DNA from: Jeongeupia sp. HS-3
GTDB lineage: Bacteria > Pseudomonadota > Gammaproteobacteria > Burkholderiales > Chitinibacteraceae
Assembly (NCBI RefSeq): GCF_015140455.1
Contig: NZ_AP024094.1
Location: 1,364,001-1,428,000 of the forward strand
Direction: 5' to 3'
Length of the DNA stretch: 64,000 nucleotides
In this document: positions 1 to 7,488 of the stretch, in pieces
How positions within the stretch are numbered: position 1 is the stretch's first letter
Layout of the letters: each line of letters begins with the position of its first letter
Position numbers and translations under genes: made by a program
The notes under the pieces: model-generated
Database searches by the model: none
What the model was told of the DNA's origin: nothing
Seen by the model: the letters and a program-made list of their open reading frames with translations, nothing else

Positions 1-562
1 CCACACGGGCGTGAGCGTAGTTGGAGAATTCCTTGCCGCCGAATTCCTTCTTGATGATCATGCCCAGGAAGCCGTTGTCCTTGATGAACTGCCAGACTTC
101 GGGGGTCAGATCCTTGGTTTCCTGCGTGATCTGCCAGTCGTCGAGCATCTTGCACAGCGTTTCGGTCGGGCCGTTCAGGAAGGCCTCTTCCTCGGCAGTC
201 AGCTTCGGTGCCGGATAGCTGTGCAGCTTGTTGTAATCGGGCTTGCCCGAGAACAGATCCCTATCCCACCACACCGTACCGGCATCGATCGCTTCCTGTT
301 CGGTCTGCGACATGGCCGGGGTGATTTTCTTGAAGATAGAGAACAGCGGGCCGGTAACGATGGCGCGACGCAGCGGCTTGAGGTTGAGCACCGCCAATAC
401 CGCGAGCGCGCCAGCCCCCCAGGCCCAATGCGCACCTTGGGCGGTAATACAGTAAGCCAGGCCTGCCAATACCACGAGCGACGTCAGCCACAACGGTGCA
501 CGCCGGTAGGCGAGCACCAGAAAGGCGACCAGAACAACGGCGACTCCGATCAGTGCGGTCAT
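1..562 (-). CDS. fadE: Acyl-CoA dehydrogenase FadE, N-terminal part (cut by window edge)
   Basis: This is the first ~187 residues of a long FadE-type acyl-CoA dehydrogenase, the enzyme of the first oxidation step of fatty-acid beta-oxidation. The start is at 562, with a GAGGAGAG ribosome site at 571-578. Residues 1-60 are hydrophobic (two membrane segments), as in E. coli FadE. They are followed by the FadE-specific stretch with EAIDAGTVWWDRDLFSGKPD and, near the edge, MIIKKEFGGKEFSNYAHARV. The gene lies 34 bp downstream of a PsrA-like regulator on the same strand, so the two are probably one operon. The rest of the gene, with flavin and catalytic sites, lies outside the window. Confidence 0.93.
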   Translation of the reverse strand, partial: MTALIGVAVVLVAFLVLAYRRAPLWLTSLVVLAGLAYCITAQGAHWAWGAGALAVLAVLNLKPLRRAIVTGPLFSIFKKITPAMSQTEQEAIDAGTVWWDRDLFSGKPDYNKLHSYPAPKLTAEEEAFLNGPTETLCKMLDDWQITQETKDLTPEVWQFIKDNGFLGMIIKKEFGGKEFSNYAHARV

Positions 563-596
563 GATGAACTCTCTCCTCTAGCGGAAAATGCCTACG

Positions 597-1244
597 TCAG
601 CCGGCGGCCGGGGCATTGAGCCCGGCGACGACAAACGGCAGCAGCATGCGCGCGATCAACTCCGGATCACGCGCGTTGACGATGGGTTGCGTCATAAACA
701 GCCGCAACACGTTGTTACCGGCGAACGCATTGAAGATTGCGCTCGACAGAAAATGGAAGCGCCAGTGCAACTCCAGCTCGGACAAATGCGGCATCGCCCG
801 GCCCAAGGCGGCGATGTAGCGGCGAGACATCTCGCCGTATCGGCGCGGCATGCTTTCTTTCAGCGCCGGATGCGGCTCGACAAAGGTGCGCGCCAGCAGC
901 TTCACGAACAGCTGACCACCTTTATCGGGCTCACTACCCATTTGCAGCGCAGCGTTGATGAAGGAATGGACAATCTGCAGCGCACTCGGCACTTCACTGG
1001 CACGCTCGGCGTCGTCCAAATGCGCCAGCATCAGCTGCGAGAACGGCTCGGCACGGCGTTCGAACACCGCCTTGAACAGACCATCCTTCGAGCCGAAGTA
1101 GTAATTCACCGCGGCGATATTCACGCCGGCAGCCTGGGTGATCAGTCGCATCGACGTGGCGTGAAAGCCATGTTCGACAAACAACTTTTCGGCTGCGTCC
1201 AGAATGCGTGCCGAGGTTTCGAGTGCTTTGGCCGATTCAGCCAT
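597..1244 (-). CDS. psrA: TetR-family regulator, PsrA-like
   Basis: A 215-residue TetR/AcrR regulator. The N-terminal helix-turn-helix (about residues 12-61) contains TSMRLITQAAGVNIAAVNYY, very like Pseudomonas PsrA, which represses beta-oxidation genes until it binds long-chain acyl ligand. The C-terminal half matches PsrA in layout (LHWRFHFLSSAIF, then LPFVVAGL at the end). I chose the start at 1244 because AAGGAG lies just upstream at 1251-1256; an in-frame extension to 1337 would run through the operator. fadE follows on the same strand, and a perfect CAAAC-N4-GTTTG operator sits 34 bp upstream, which points to autoregulation. The assignment to PsrA rather than FadR-like TetR proteins is inferred from sequence and context. 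Confidence 0.85.
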   Translation of the reverse strand: MAESAKALETSARILDAAEKLFVEHGFHATSMRLITQAAGVNIAAVNYYFGSKDGLFKAVFERRAEPFSQLMLAHLDDAERASEVPSALQIVHSFINAALQMGSEPDKGGQLFVKLLARTFVEPHPALKESMPRRYGEMSRRYIAALGRAMPHLSELELHWRFHFLSSAIFNAFAGNNVLRLFMTQPIVNARDPELIARMLLPFVVAGLNAPAAG

Positions 1245-1277
1245 TTTGTGCTCCTTGTTTTGTAATCGACCGATCAC

Positions 1278-1301
1278 AATTTCAAACACACGTTTGAAAT
1301 T
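1278..1301. promoter_or_regulatory. PsrA-type operator 1
   Basis: A perfect inverted repeat with 10-bp arms (AATTTCAAAC / GTTTGAAATT) and a 4-bp centre. It contains the published PsrA consensus, CAAAC-N(2-4)-GTTTG. It lies 34 bp upstream of the psrA start, where a bound repressor would block transcription of psrA and fadE. Function is inferred from the match and its position. Confidence 0.75.
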
Positions 1302-1334
1302 ACGCCACGCATTGACCCGCGTCAAGCAATGAAG

Positions 1335-1348
1335 CAAACGATCGTTTT
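1335..1348. promoter_or_regulatory. PsrA-type operator 2 (one mismatch)
   Basis: CAAAC-GATC-GTTTT, the same half-site geometry as operator 1 with a single mismatch. It encloses the perfect 12-bp palindrome AAACGATCGTTT. Its centre is 52 bp (about five helical turns) from that of operator 1, so two dimers could sit on the same DNA face. Confidence 0.55.
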
Positions 1349-1423
1349 AATTTTGACTCATCCACGCCACAAGGGCACGAACAACCCGACTAGAACGTTG
1401 TATTCCGGTGAGAGGCCGACGCC

Positions 1424-1828
1424 TTAGCGTCCCGCCCGTTCGTCGACGAGGCCATCGATATACAACCAGCCCAGCTGCGGATCACGGCGAAACCGACTGC
1501 GTTCGCTCAGGCGTTCGGCGCGCCCGCCCACCTTGTAATACGCGGTAAACGCCACTTCGGCACTATCGCCATCCGGCCAGTGCCCCGCCACCTCAAGCCT
1601 GAGCCACTTGATCGGCGCTTCATCGGCCAGATCAAGCGAAACCGGCCGGGTTTCCGGCGCCCAGCTTGCCAGCAGGTACGCTTCCAGGCCGTAAACATAG
1701 GCGCTATAGCGCGAGCGCATCAGCGCTTCGGCATCCGCTGCGGCGAGGCCGTCATGCAGGCGGCCGCAGCAAAGCGCATACGCCAGGCCGCTGCCGCACG
1801 GACAGACGGCGGGTTTGTGTTTGGACAT
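1424..1828 (-). CDS. YchJ-like SEC-C motif protein
   Basis: A 134-residue protein of the YchJ/UPF0225 family. The N-terminus carries CPCGSGLAYALCCG, a cysteine-rich SEC-C-like zinc-binding motif. It is followed by the family core (MRSRYSAYVYGLEAYLLASW) and a C-terminal NTF2-like region (AEVAFTAYYKVGG, SRFRR). The start at 1828 places the Cys motif at residues 9-22, as in the family. The molecular function is not established. It is transcribed divergently from the HAD gene at 1905. Confidence 0.8.
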   Translation of the reverse strand: MSKHKPAVCPCGSGLAYALCCGRLHDGLAAADAEALMRSRYSAYVYGLEAYLLASWAPETRPVSLDLADEAPIKWLRLEVAGHWPDGDSAEVAFTAYYKVGGRAERLSERSRFRRDPQLGWLYIDGLVDERAGR

Positions 1829-1904
1829 GGATTTCCCCGTTCGCTGCGACCACTCGGCCGCATCGGTTAAACTATTGTTTTGTAAAGAACACGGATTATC
1901 TGCG

Positions 1905-2582
1905 ATGCAGCCATTCCACGCCCGCGGTGCGATTTTTGATATGGACGGTCTGTTGCTCGATACCGAAAGGATCGCGTGCCAGGCTTGGCAACATGCCGCC
2001 GATGAACTTGGCCTGCGCATCGCCGAATCGGTGGTGCTCGGCATGGTTGGCATGCATTCGAGCAAGGTCGATGCCTATCTTGCCGGCGAGCTGGGCGCCG
2101 ATTTCCCGATCAGCGATATCCGCAGCAGCACGCACCGCCATTATCTGCGACTGACCGACACGCCGATCCCGCTCAAGCCCGGTGTATTCGAGCTGTTTGG
2201 CTGGTTTCGCCAGCAAGGTCTGCCCATCGCCGTCGCCACCTCAACCCGCCGCAGCATTGCCGAACACCATCTCAAGGCTGCCGGGTTGTGGCCGCATTTG
2301 GCCGCCAGCCGCTGCGGCGATGAAATCGTCCATCCCAAGCCGGCGCCGGATATCTATCTGGCCGCTGCCAATCAGTTGGGCGTCGATGCACGCGACTGCT
2401 TTGCCTTCGAGGATTCGAACTTTGGTGTCAAGGCCGCGCATTCGGCCGGTTGCCGCGTCGCGATGATCCCGGATCTGCGTCAGCCCGATGCGCACACGCT
2501 GACGCTGAATGTACCGGTGCTCGGCTCGCTGCACGAGGCACTTTCCTGGGTACAGGCGCAATCGGCCAAGGCACCGGCCTGA
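1905..2582 (+). CDS. HAD-superfamily phosphatase/phosphoglucomutase-like
   Basis: A 225-residue HAD hydrolase of the beta-phosphoglucomutase-like subfamily. Motif I is DMDGLLLD (nucleophile Asp12, acid Asp14), motif II the Thr/Ser in VATSTRR, motif III Lys in HPKPAPD and motif IV FEDSNFG. A small helical cap lies between motifs I and II. The family dephosphorylates small phosphometabolites; the substrate here cannot be read from sequence. The ATG at 1905 is used because it precedes the HAD core directly and the upstream in-frame codons overlap the divergent ychJ gene. The CHAD gene starts 2 bp after its stop, suggesting co-transcription. Confidence 0.8.
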   Translation: MQPFHARGAIFDMDGLLLDTERIACQAWQHAADELGLRIAESVVLGMVGMHSSKVDAYLAGELGADFPISDIRSSTHRHYLRLTDTPIPLKPGVFELFGWFRQQGLPIAVATSTRRSIAEHHLKAAGLWPHLAASRCGDEIVHPKPAPDIYLAAANQLGVDARDCFAFEDSNFGVKAAHSAGCRVAMIPDLRQPDAHTLTLNVPVLGSLHEALSWVQAQSAKAPA

Positions 2583-2584
2583 TC

Positions 2585-3355
2585 ATGGACTTGCTACGGC
2601 GCTGGCAGCAAAAGCTCAAACGCGATGCACTCGCACTTGAAGCGGTCTATCACACCTTGCTGAGCGGCAGCGATGACCCCGATGCCCTGCACGCGCTGCG
2701 TGTCGCGGTGCGCGGGCTGCGGGCGCGCCTGACACCATTCACCGAGCTGCCTGCCGTTGCGGCAATCCGCAATGAACTCGGTGCGCTGGCGCACGATACC
2801 AATGCGCTGCGTGACGATGAAGTGATGCGGGAACTGCTGGCCGCCTTGCCGGGTAGCGCCCCCCTCTTGGCCAGACTCGCACCGCCCGATCGCAGTACAC
2901 CGCTCAGCGCCATTCTCGCGACCCATCTGGCTTCGGTTGATGCCTTGCATCAACGCGTCCTGAGCGCGGTCGATCTGCTTGAGTCCGCCCAGGTCGCCAG
3001 CGCCAGCCGCCTCGCCACCCGCCGTGCCCGCCGCAAACTGCAGCGCGCCCTCGCCGTGCTGACGCCGGCCACCCCCGCGCACGACTGGCACGCCGCACGA
3101 TTGCTGGTGAAAAAAGCGCGCTATCTGCACGAAGGGCAAGCGCTCTGGCTTGATCTGCACTGGCGGCGCTTTGGCGCACAATGCAAACCGGCGCAGGAAG
3201 CGCTGGGGCATTTGCATGATCTGGACGTACTGCATGACCGCTACGGCGAGCATTTCGATCCAGCGCTCGAATCGGCCTGGCAGATCGCGCGGCGCCGTAG
3301 CCTGGTCGACGCCGATTCGGCCGTATGGCGTTTGAACCGTATTCTCCAGCCATGA
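2585..3355 (+). CDS. CHAD domain protein
   Basis: A 256-residue, helix-rich protein with the conserved histidine/arginine pattern of CHAD domains: LHALRVAVRGLRARLTPF near residue 35, the internal repeat ATRRARRKLQRAL, and LVKKARYLHE and LGHLHDLDVLHDRY towards the C-terminus. CHAD domains are associated with binding inorganic polyphosphate. There is no fused CYTH triphosphatase domain, so this is a stand-alone CHAD protein. It follows the HAD phosphatase by 2 bp and ends at an intrinsic terminator. A role in polyphosphate binding is from family knowledge only. Confidence 0.8.
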   Translation: MDLLRRWQQKLKRDALALEAVYHTLLSGSDDPDALHALRVAVRGLRARLTPFTELPAVAAIRNELGALAHDTNALRDDEVMRELLAALPGSAPLLARLAPPDRSTPLSAILATHLASVDALHQRVLSAVDLLESAQVASASRLATRRARRKLQRALAVLTPATPAHDWHAARLLVKKARYLHEGQALWLDLHWRRFGAQCKPAQEALGHLHDLDVLHDRYGEHFDPALESAWQIARRRSLVDADSAVWRLNRILQP

Positions 3356-3381
3356 AAAAACGGCCCGACGGGCCGTTTTTT
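3355..3381. terminator. Bidirectional intrinsic terminator
   Basis: A-tract, CGGCCC-GAC-GGGCCG hairpin and T-tract, symmetrical on both strands. It lies between the convergent CHAD gene and dut and can serve both. Confidence 0.85.
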
Positions 3382-3404
3382 CATCAGCGCGAACCGTAAC
3401 AGGC

Positions 3405-3854
3405 TCAATGCTTGCCGGTACTGCCAAAGCCGCCATCACCGCGTTCGCTCTCGGCAAAGTCGTCGACGATATTGAACGCCACCTGCACCACCGGCACGAT
3501 CACGAGCTGGGCGATCCGCTCCATCGGCTGCACCGTAAACGCTTGGTTGCCACGGTTCCAGACCGACACGAAAATCTGCCCCTGATAATCCGAATCGATC
3601 AGGCCAACCAGGTTGCCGAGCACGATACCGTGCTTATGCCCCAGCCCCGAGCGCGGCAGGATCATCGCGGCCAGACCCGCGTTTTCCAGGTGGATCGCTA
3701 TACCGGTCGGCACCAGCGAGGTCGCGCCCGGCGCCAGATCCAGCGGTGCAGCGAGACAGGCGCGCAGATCGAGGCCGGCGGCGCCCGGCGTCGCGTAGGC
3801 CGGCAGGTTGTCCTTGAGGCGGTCGTCGAGAATTTTGACGTCGAGCTGGGTCAT
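3405..3854 (-). CDS. dut: Deoxyuridine triphosphatase (dUTPase)
   Basis: 149 residues, the normal length for trimeric dUTPase, which hydrolyses dUTP to dUMP and PPi to keep uracil out of DNA. All five family motifs are present in order: [23 protein letters not shown] (catalytic Asp), ERIAQLV and the P-loop-like C-terminus [12 protein letters not shown]. Its ATG overlaps the coaBC stop by ATGA, so the two genes are translationally coupled. This coaBC-dut order is common in proteobacteria. Confidence 0.96.
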   Translation of the reverse strand: MTQLDVKILDDRLKDNLPAYATPGAAGLDLRACLAAPLDLAPGATSLVPTGIAIHLENAGLAAMILPRSGLGHKHGIVLGNLVGLIDSDYQGQIFVSVWNRGNQAFTVQPMERIAQLVIVPVVQVAFNIVDDFAESERGDGGFGSTGKH

Positions 3855-5044
3855 GCGGTTTTTCCTTGTTTGGCGTAGAGCTTGGCAATATGGGTGATCA
3901 TCCGCCGCGCCACGTCGAGCTTGGCACCACGCGGCAGCCGGTGCTCGCCATCGTCGTCGAGCAGGATGACTTCGTTGTCGTCCGCCCCCATCGCCTGCTG
4001 CACCAGATTGGCAGCCAGCAGCGGCAGGTGTTTACGGCGCCGCTTGGCTTCGGCGTATTCGAGCAGGTTTTCGGATTCGGCAGCAAAACCGACGCAGAAC
4101 GGCGGCGTTTCGCGGCAGGCGATTTTGGCGAGGATGTCGGTATTCGGGGCGAGTTCAAGCGTCAGGATATGCGCATCCTTCTTGATCTTGTGCTCGCTCT
4201 GGTTCAGCACGTAATAGTCGGCCACGGCGGCAACCGAAATGAAAATATCGGCGTCATCAACCTCGGCCTCAACCGCCGTCAGCATTTCCTGTGCCGATCT
4301 CACGTCGATCCGGCGACTATCGGTCGGCGTTGCCAGCACGGTTTCGCCGGCGATCAACACCACTTCGGCGCCGGCTTCCCACGCGGCGCGGGCCAGCGCG
4401 AAACCCATCTTGCCCGAGCTACTATTGGTAATCCCGCGCACCGCGTCGATGCGCTCGAAGGTCGGCCCGGCGGTGAGCAGGACTTTCTTGCCCGCCAGCG
4501 GCTTGGCCTGAAACGCCGCCTGCAGCCGCAACATGATTTCCTCGGGCTCGATCATTCGCCCAAGACCGACTTCGCCACACGCTTGTTCACCCGCCGCCGG
4601 CCCGAGTACGGCGACGCCGTCGGCTCGCAGCTGGGTGATATTGCGCTGGTTCGGTGGGTTCTCCCACATCTGCCGGTTCATCGCCGGCACCACGAACAGC
4701 GGACAGTCGCGCGCGGCGATCAAGGTCGAGAGCAGATCGTCGGCGAAGCCATGCGCGGTCTTGGCGATCAGGTCGGCCGTCGCCGGTGCCAGCACCAGCG
4801 CATCGGCGCCACGGGTCAATTGAATGTGCGCCATGCCGTTGCTGATCTCGGGCGCCCACATTTGCTGGTAGACCGGTCGGCCCGACAAAGCCTGGAAGGT
4901 CACCGGCGTGACAAACCGGGCGCCGGCGTCGGTCAGCACCACATCGACCAGCCAGCCGGCCTTGACCATCAGGCGGGTCAGTTCCGCCGTCTTGTACGCG
5001 GCAATGCCGCCCGATACGCCGAGCACAATGCGTTTTTGCTTCAT
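3851..5044 (-). CDS. coaBC: Phosphopantothenoylcysteine decarboxylase / synthetase
   Basis: A 397-residue bifunctional coenzyme A biosynthesis protein. The N-terminal FMN-dependent decarboxylase (CoaC, residues 1-190) has [21 protein letters not shown] and the active-site Cys loop [11 protein letters not shown]. The C-terminal CTP-dependent synthetase (CoaB) has [20 protein letters not shown] and FAAESEN. I chose the start at 5044 because it gives the standard N-terminus [13 protein letters not shown], with AAGGG upstream; the longer reading frame runs into divergent radC. Only 55 bp separate it from radC, so both promoters lie in 5045-5099. Confidence 0.95.
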   Translation of the reverse strand: MKQKRIVLGVSGGIAAYKTAELTRLMVKAGWLVDVVLTDAGARFVTPVTFQALSGRPVYQQMWAPEISNGMAHIQLTRGADALVLAPATADLIAKTAHGFADDLLSTLIAARDCPLFVVPAMNRQMWENPPNQRNITQLRADGVAVLGPAAGEQACGEVGLGRMIEPEEIMLRLQAAFQAKPLAGKKVLLTAGPTFERIDAVRGITNSSSGKMGFALARAAWEAGAEVVLIAGETVLATPTDSRRIDVRSAQEMLTAVEAEVDDADIFISVAAVADYYVLNQSEHKIKKDAHILTLELAPNTDILAKIACRETPPFCVGFAAESENLLEYAEAKRRRKHLPLLAANLVQQAMGADDNEVILLDDDGEHRLPRGAKLDVARRMITHIAKLYAKQGKTA

Positions 5045-5099
5045 TAGCAGCCCTTGCTTATAACGAGGTCTCTGAACAGACAAAGTGTAACCGAGAAGC

Positions 5100-5774
5100 A
5101 TGGCAATCACCGACTGGCCCATCGGCGAAAGACCGCGGGAAAAGTTGCTCAGCCTTGGCGCTACGGCCTTGTCCGAAGCCGAATTGCTGGCGATTTTCCT
5201 GCGCGTCGGCCTGCCCGGCAAAAGCGCGGTCGATCTGGCGCGCGACCTGCTCACCCATTTCGGTTCGCTCGCCGCGCTGTTTGCCGCGCCGCGCCCGGCC
5301 TTTTCCGCGGTGCCCGGCATGGGTGACGCCAAGTACGCGCAACTGCAGGCGGTACTGGAAATGGCCAAGCGCACGCTCAAGGAAGAGATCAGCCAGCAGA
5401 GCGCGCTTGATTCGCCCGAAGCGGTGCGGCGCTACCTCGGGCTGTTGCTGCGCGGCCGGGATATCGAGGTTTTCGTCGCGCTGTTTCTGGATACCGCCCA
5501 CCGGGTGATCGCCTGCGAGGAACTCGCCCACGGCAGCCTTGCCGAAACGCGCGTTTACCCGCGCGAACTGGCGCGCCGGGCGCTGGCGCACAATGCCGCG
5601 GCGGTCATCGTCGCCCACAATCACCCGTCGGGCCGCGCCGACGCATCCGAGGCCGACCGGCTACTCACGGCGCAACTGGCCCAGACCCTGAATCTGCTGG
5701 ACGTACGTTTGCTCGATCATTTTCTCGTCGCCGGTGCACGGGTCGAATCGTTCGCCGAGCACGGCTGGATGTAA
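5100..5774 (+). CDS. radC: RadC/YicR family JAB-domain protein
   Basis: 224 residues, full length for RadC. The N-terminal helix-hairpin-helix region begins with the typical DWPIGERPREKLLSLGATAL. The C-terminal JAB/MPN metalloprotease-like domain has the zinc signature HNHPSG (residues ~179-184) and the downstream DH in LLDHFLV. The family is widespread, but its role is unresolved; the old DNA-repair assignment is not well supported. It is divergent from coaBC, a very common arrangement. Confidence 0.92.
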   Translation: MAITDWPIGERPREKLLSLGATALSEAELLAIFLRVGLPGKSAVDLARDLLTHFGSLAALFAAPRPAFSAVPGMGDAKYAQLQAVLEMAKRTLKEEISQQSALDSPEAVRRYLGLLLRGRDIEVFVALFLDTAHRVIACEELAHGSLAETRVYPRELARRALAHNAAAVIVAHNHPSGRADASEADRLLTAQLAQTLNLLDVRLLDHFLVAGARVESFAEHGWM

Positions 5775-6098
5775 CCATTGGCGTATTTCTCACCCGGTGG
5801 ATCCCTGCACCGATGCGCCAATCCAACACTTGTTTGATTCCGCGTTCGAACGCACGCAATACCGTTGGTCCACGCTAAACGCTTGCTTTAATGGACAAAG
5901 CCCACCGAATCACCACTCAGTAAAAAGCCGAGGCTTTGTTGCATTTGCTGCACCCGGGAAAGCCCGGATTTGACAGTATTTCCGGGCGCTATCCATGATG
6001 ATTTCCAGCATCGCCATCCACTGCTACGCCCGATTCGGCCGGCAACTGTGATCGCGCGAGCCACAACGCATCAACTATCTAATCTGGGGAACGAGAGC
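5775..6098. other. Intergenic leader upstream of the livJ-like gene
   Basis: 324 bp without a credible gene. It holds a weak hairpin AAAGC-CGAG-GCTTT at 5924-5938 that might end radC transcription. Further on are two overlapping GC-rich hairpins (5954-5987, listed separately) before the livJ ribosome site. I see no clear -35/-10 pair. Confidence 0.5.
5954..5987 (+). promoter_or_regulatory. Two mutually exclusive leader hairpins (possible attenuator)
   Basis: CCGGG (5954-5958) can pair with CCCGG (5963-5967) across an AAAG loop. Alternatively GCCCGGA (5962-5968) can pair with TCCGGGC (5981-5987). The two cannot form together because they share the middle arm. This layout is seen in attenuators, but there is no T-run after the second hairpin, so function is uncertain. 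Confidence 0.3.
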
Positions 6099-7307
6099 AT
6101 GAGCATTGCACGTTACAGCCTGATCGCAGCCGCAGTGCTGTCGATCACCGCCTGCGGCAAGCAGGAACCGGCACAACAGGCCGCCAGCGAGTCCGCCACA
6201 TCGGCCACCTCCACCGCACCGTCGGGCGACGGCAACACCGTCAAACTTGGCCACGCCGCGCCGCTGACCGGCAACATCGCCCACCTCGGCAAGGACAACG
6301 AGTACGGCGTGCAGATGGCAATCGACGAAATCAACGAAGCCGGTGGTGCCGACATCGGCGGCAAGAAGGTCAAGTTCGAACTCATCTCCGAAGACGACCA
6401 GGCCGACCCGAAGACCGCCACCACCGTCGCCCAGCGTTTCGTCGACCAGAAGGTTGCCGGCGTCATCGGTCATCTGAATTCGGGCACGACCATTCCTGCC
6501 TCGAAGATCTACTCCGATGCCGGTATTCCGCAAATTTCGCCGTCGGCCACCGCCGTCGCCTATACCGCGCAGGGCTTCAAGACCACCTTCCGCGTGATGG
6601 CCAACGACGCTCAGCAAGGCAAGGTGCTCGGCGAATACGCCGCGACCAAGCTCGGCGCGAAGAAAATCGCCATCGTTGACGACCGCACCGCTTACGGCCA
6701 GGGCTTGGCCGACGAGTTCGAGAAAGCCGCCAAGGCCGCCGGTGCCGAAGTGGTCAAGCGCGAATTCACCACCAATCAGGAAACCGACTTCAACGCCATC
6801 CTGACCAGCATCAAGGGCGCCAAGCCGGATCTGATCTTCTACGGCGGCATGGATGCACAAGCCGCGCCGCTGAAGAAGCAAGCCAAGAAGCTCGGCATCA
6901 GCGCCAAGGTCATGGGCGGCGACGGTACGCAAACACCGGAATTCATCAAGCTGTCGGGCAGCGATTCGGACGGCATGATCTCGTCGAGCCCGGGTATGCC
7001 CAAGGAACAAATGCCGGGCGGCCAGGCCTTCCTCGACAAGTTCAAGGCCAAGTTCGGTACCGAGGTGCAGCTGTACGCGCCGTACTGCTATGACTCGGTC
7101 AAGGTGCTGGTCGAAGCAATGAAGAAGGCCGGTTCGACCGAGCCGGCCAAGTATCTGCCGGAGCTCACCAAGCTGGAATTCCAGGGCGTCACCGGCAATG
7201 TGTCGTTCGACGACAAGGGCGACCTGAAGAACGGCCCGATCACCATTTACCAGGTAAAGAGCGGCAAGTGGGAAGTGCTTGAGGTGGCAGGCGGCGCAGC
7301 GAAGTAA
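6099..7307 (+). CDS. livJ: Branched-chain-type amino-acid ABC transporter, substrate-binding lipoprotein
   Basis: A 402-residue periplasmic binding protein of the LivJ/LivK (leucine-binding, type I fold) family. The N-terminal signal ends in lipobox ITAC with the lipidated Cys at residue 19, then a Ser/Ala/Thr-rich linker. The mature protein starts VKLGHAAPLTGNIAHLGKDN and contains GVIGHLNSGTTIPASKIY, typical of ligand loop 1. GGGGA at 6086-6090 supports the start. It is a separate transcription unit ending at a terminator, 4 kb upstream of the livHMGF genes it probably serves. The substrate may be Leu/Ile/Val or another amino acid; sequence alone does not decide. Confidence 0.88.
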   Translation: MSIARYSLIAAAVLSITACGKQEPAQQAASESATSATSTAPSGDGNTVKLGHAAPLTGNIAHLGKDNEYGVQMAIDEINEAGGADIGGKKVKFELISEDDQADPKTATTVAQRFVDQKVAGVIGHLNSGTTIPASKIYSDAGIPQISPSATAVAYTAQGFKTTFRVMANDAQQGKVLGEYAATKLGAKKIAIVDDRTAYGQGLADEFEKAAKAAGAEVVKREFTTNQETDFNAILTSIKGAKPDLIFYGGMDAQAAPLKKQAKKLGISAKVMGGDGTQTPEFIKLSGSDSDGMISSSPGMPKEQMPGGQAFLDKFKAKFGTEVQLYAPYCYDSVKVLVEAMKKAGSTEPAKYLPELTKLEFQGVTGNVSFDDKGDLKNGPITIYQVKSGKWEVLEVAGGAAK

Positions 7308-7327
7308 GCGGCCTTTCAGTCGAGCGA

Positions 7328-7354
7328 AGCGGCGTCTGCGGACGCCGCTTTTTT
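7328..7354 (+). terminator. Intrinsic terminator after livJ
   Basis: Hairpin AGCGGCGTC-TGCG-GACGCCGCT followed by six T. It isolates livJ from the downstream putA gene. Confidence 0.85.
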
Positions 7355-7488
7355 ATGCCTGGGCTTCATGGCGGAGATGACGGGCGACGAATGGGCGACG
7401 ACGCAACACTCGGCTCGGACATGGGCCGGTATCGGCGCGCACAGCGCCAGGGCTGACTAGAGTAGTAACAGCCTTTATCGAGACCGAC

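Noticed and set aside
5932-5946. GAGGCTTTGTTGCA, similar to ends of some insertion sequences
   Set aside because: No partner inverted repeat, target duplication or transposase fragment nearby; more simply part of a weak hairpin after radC.
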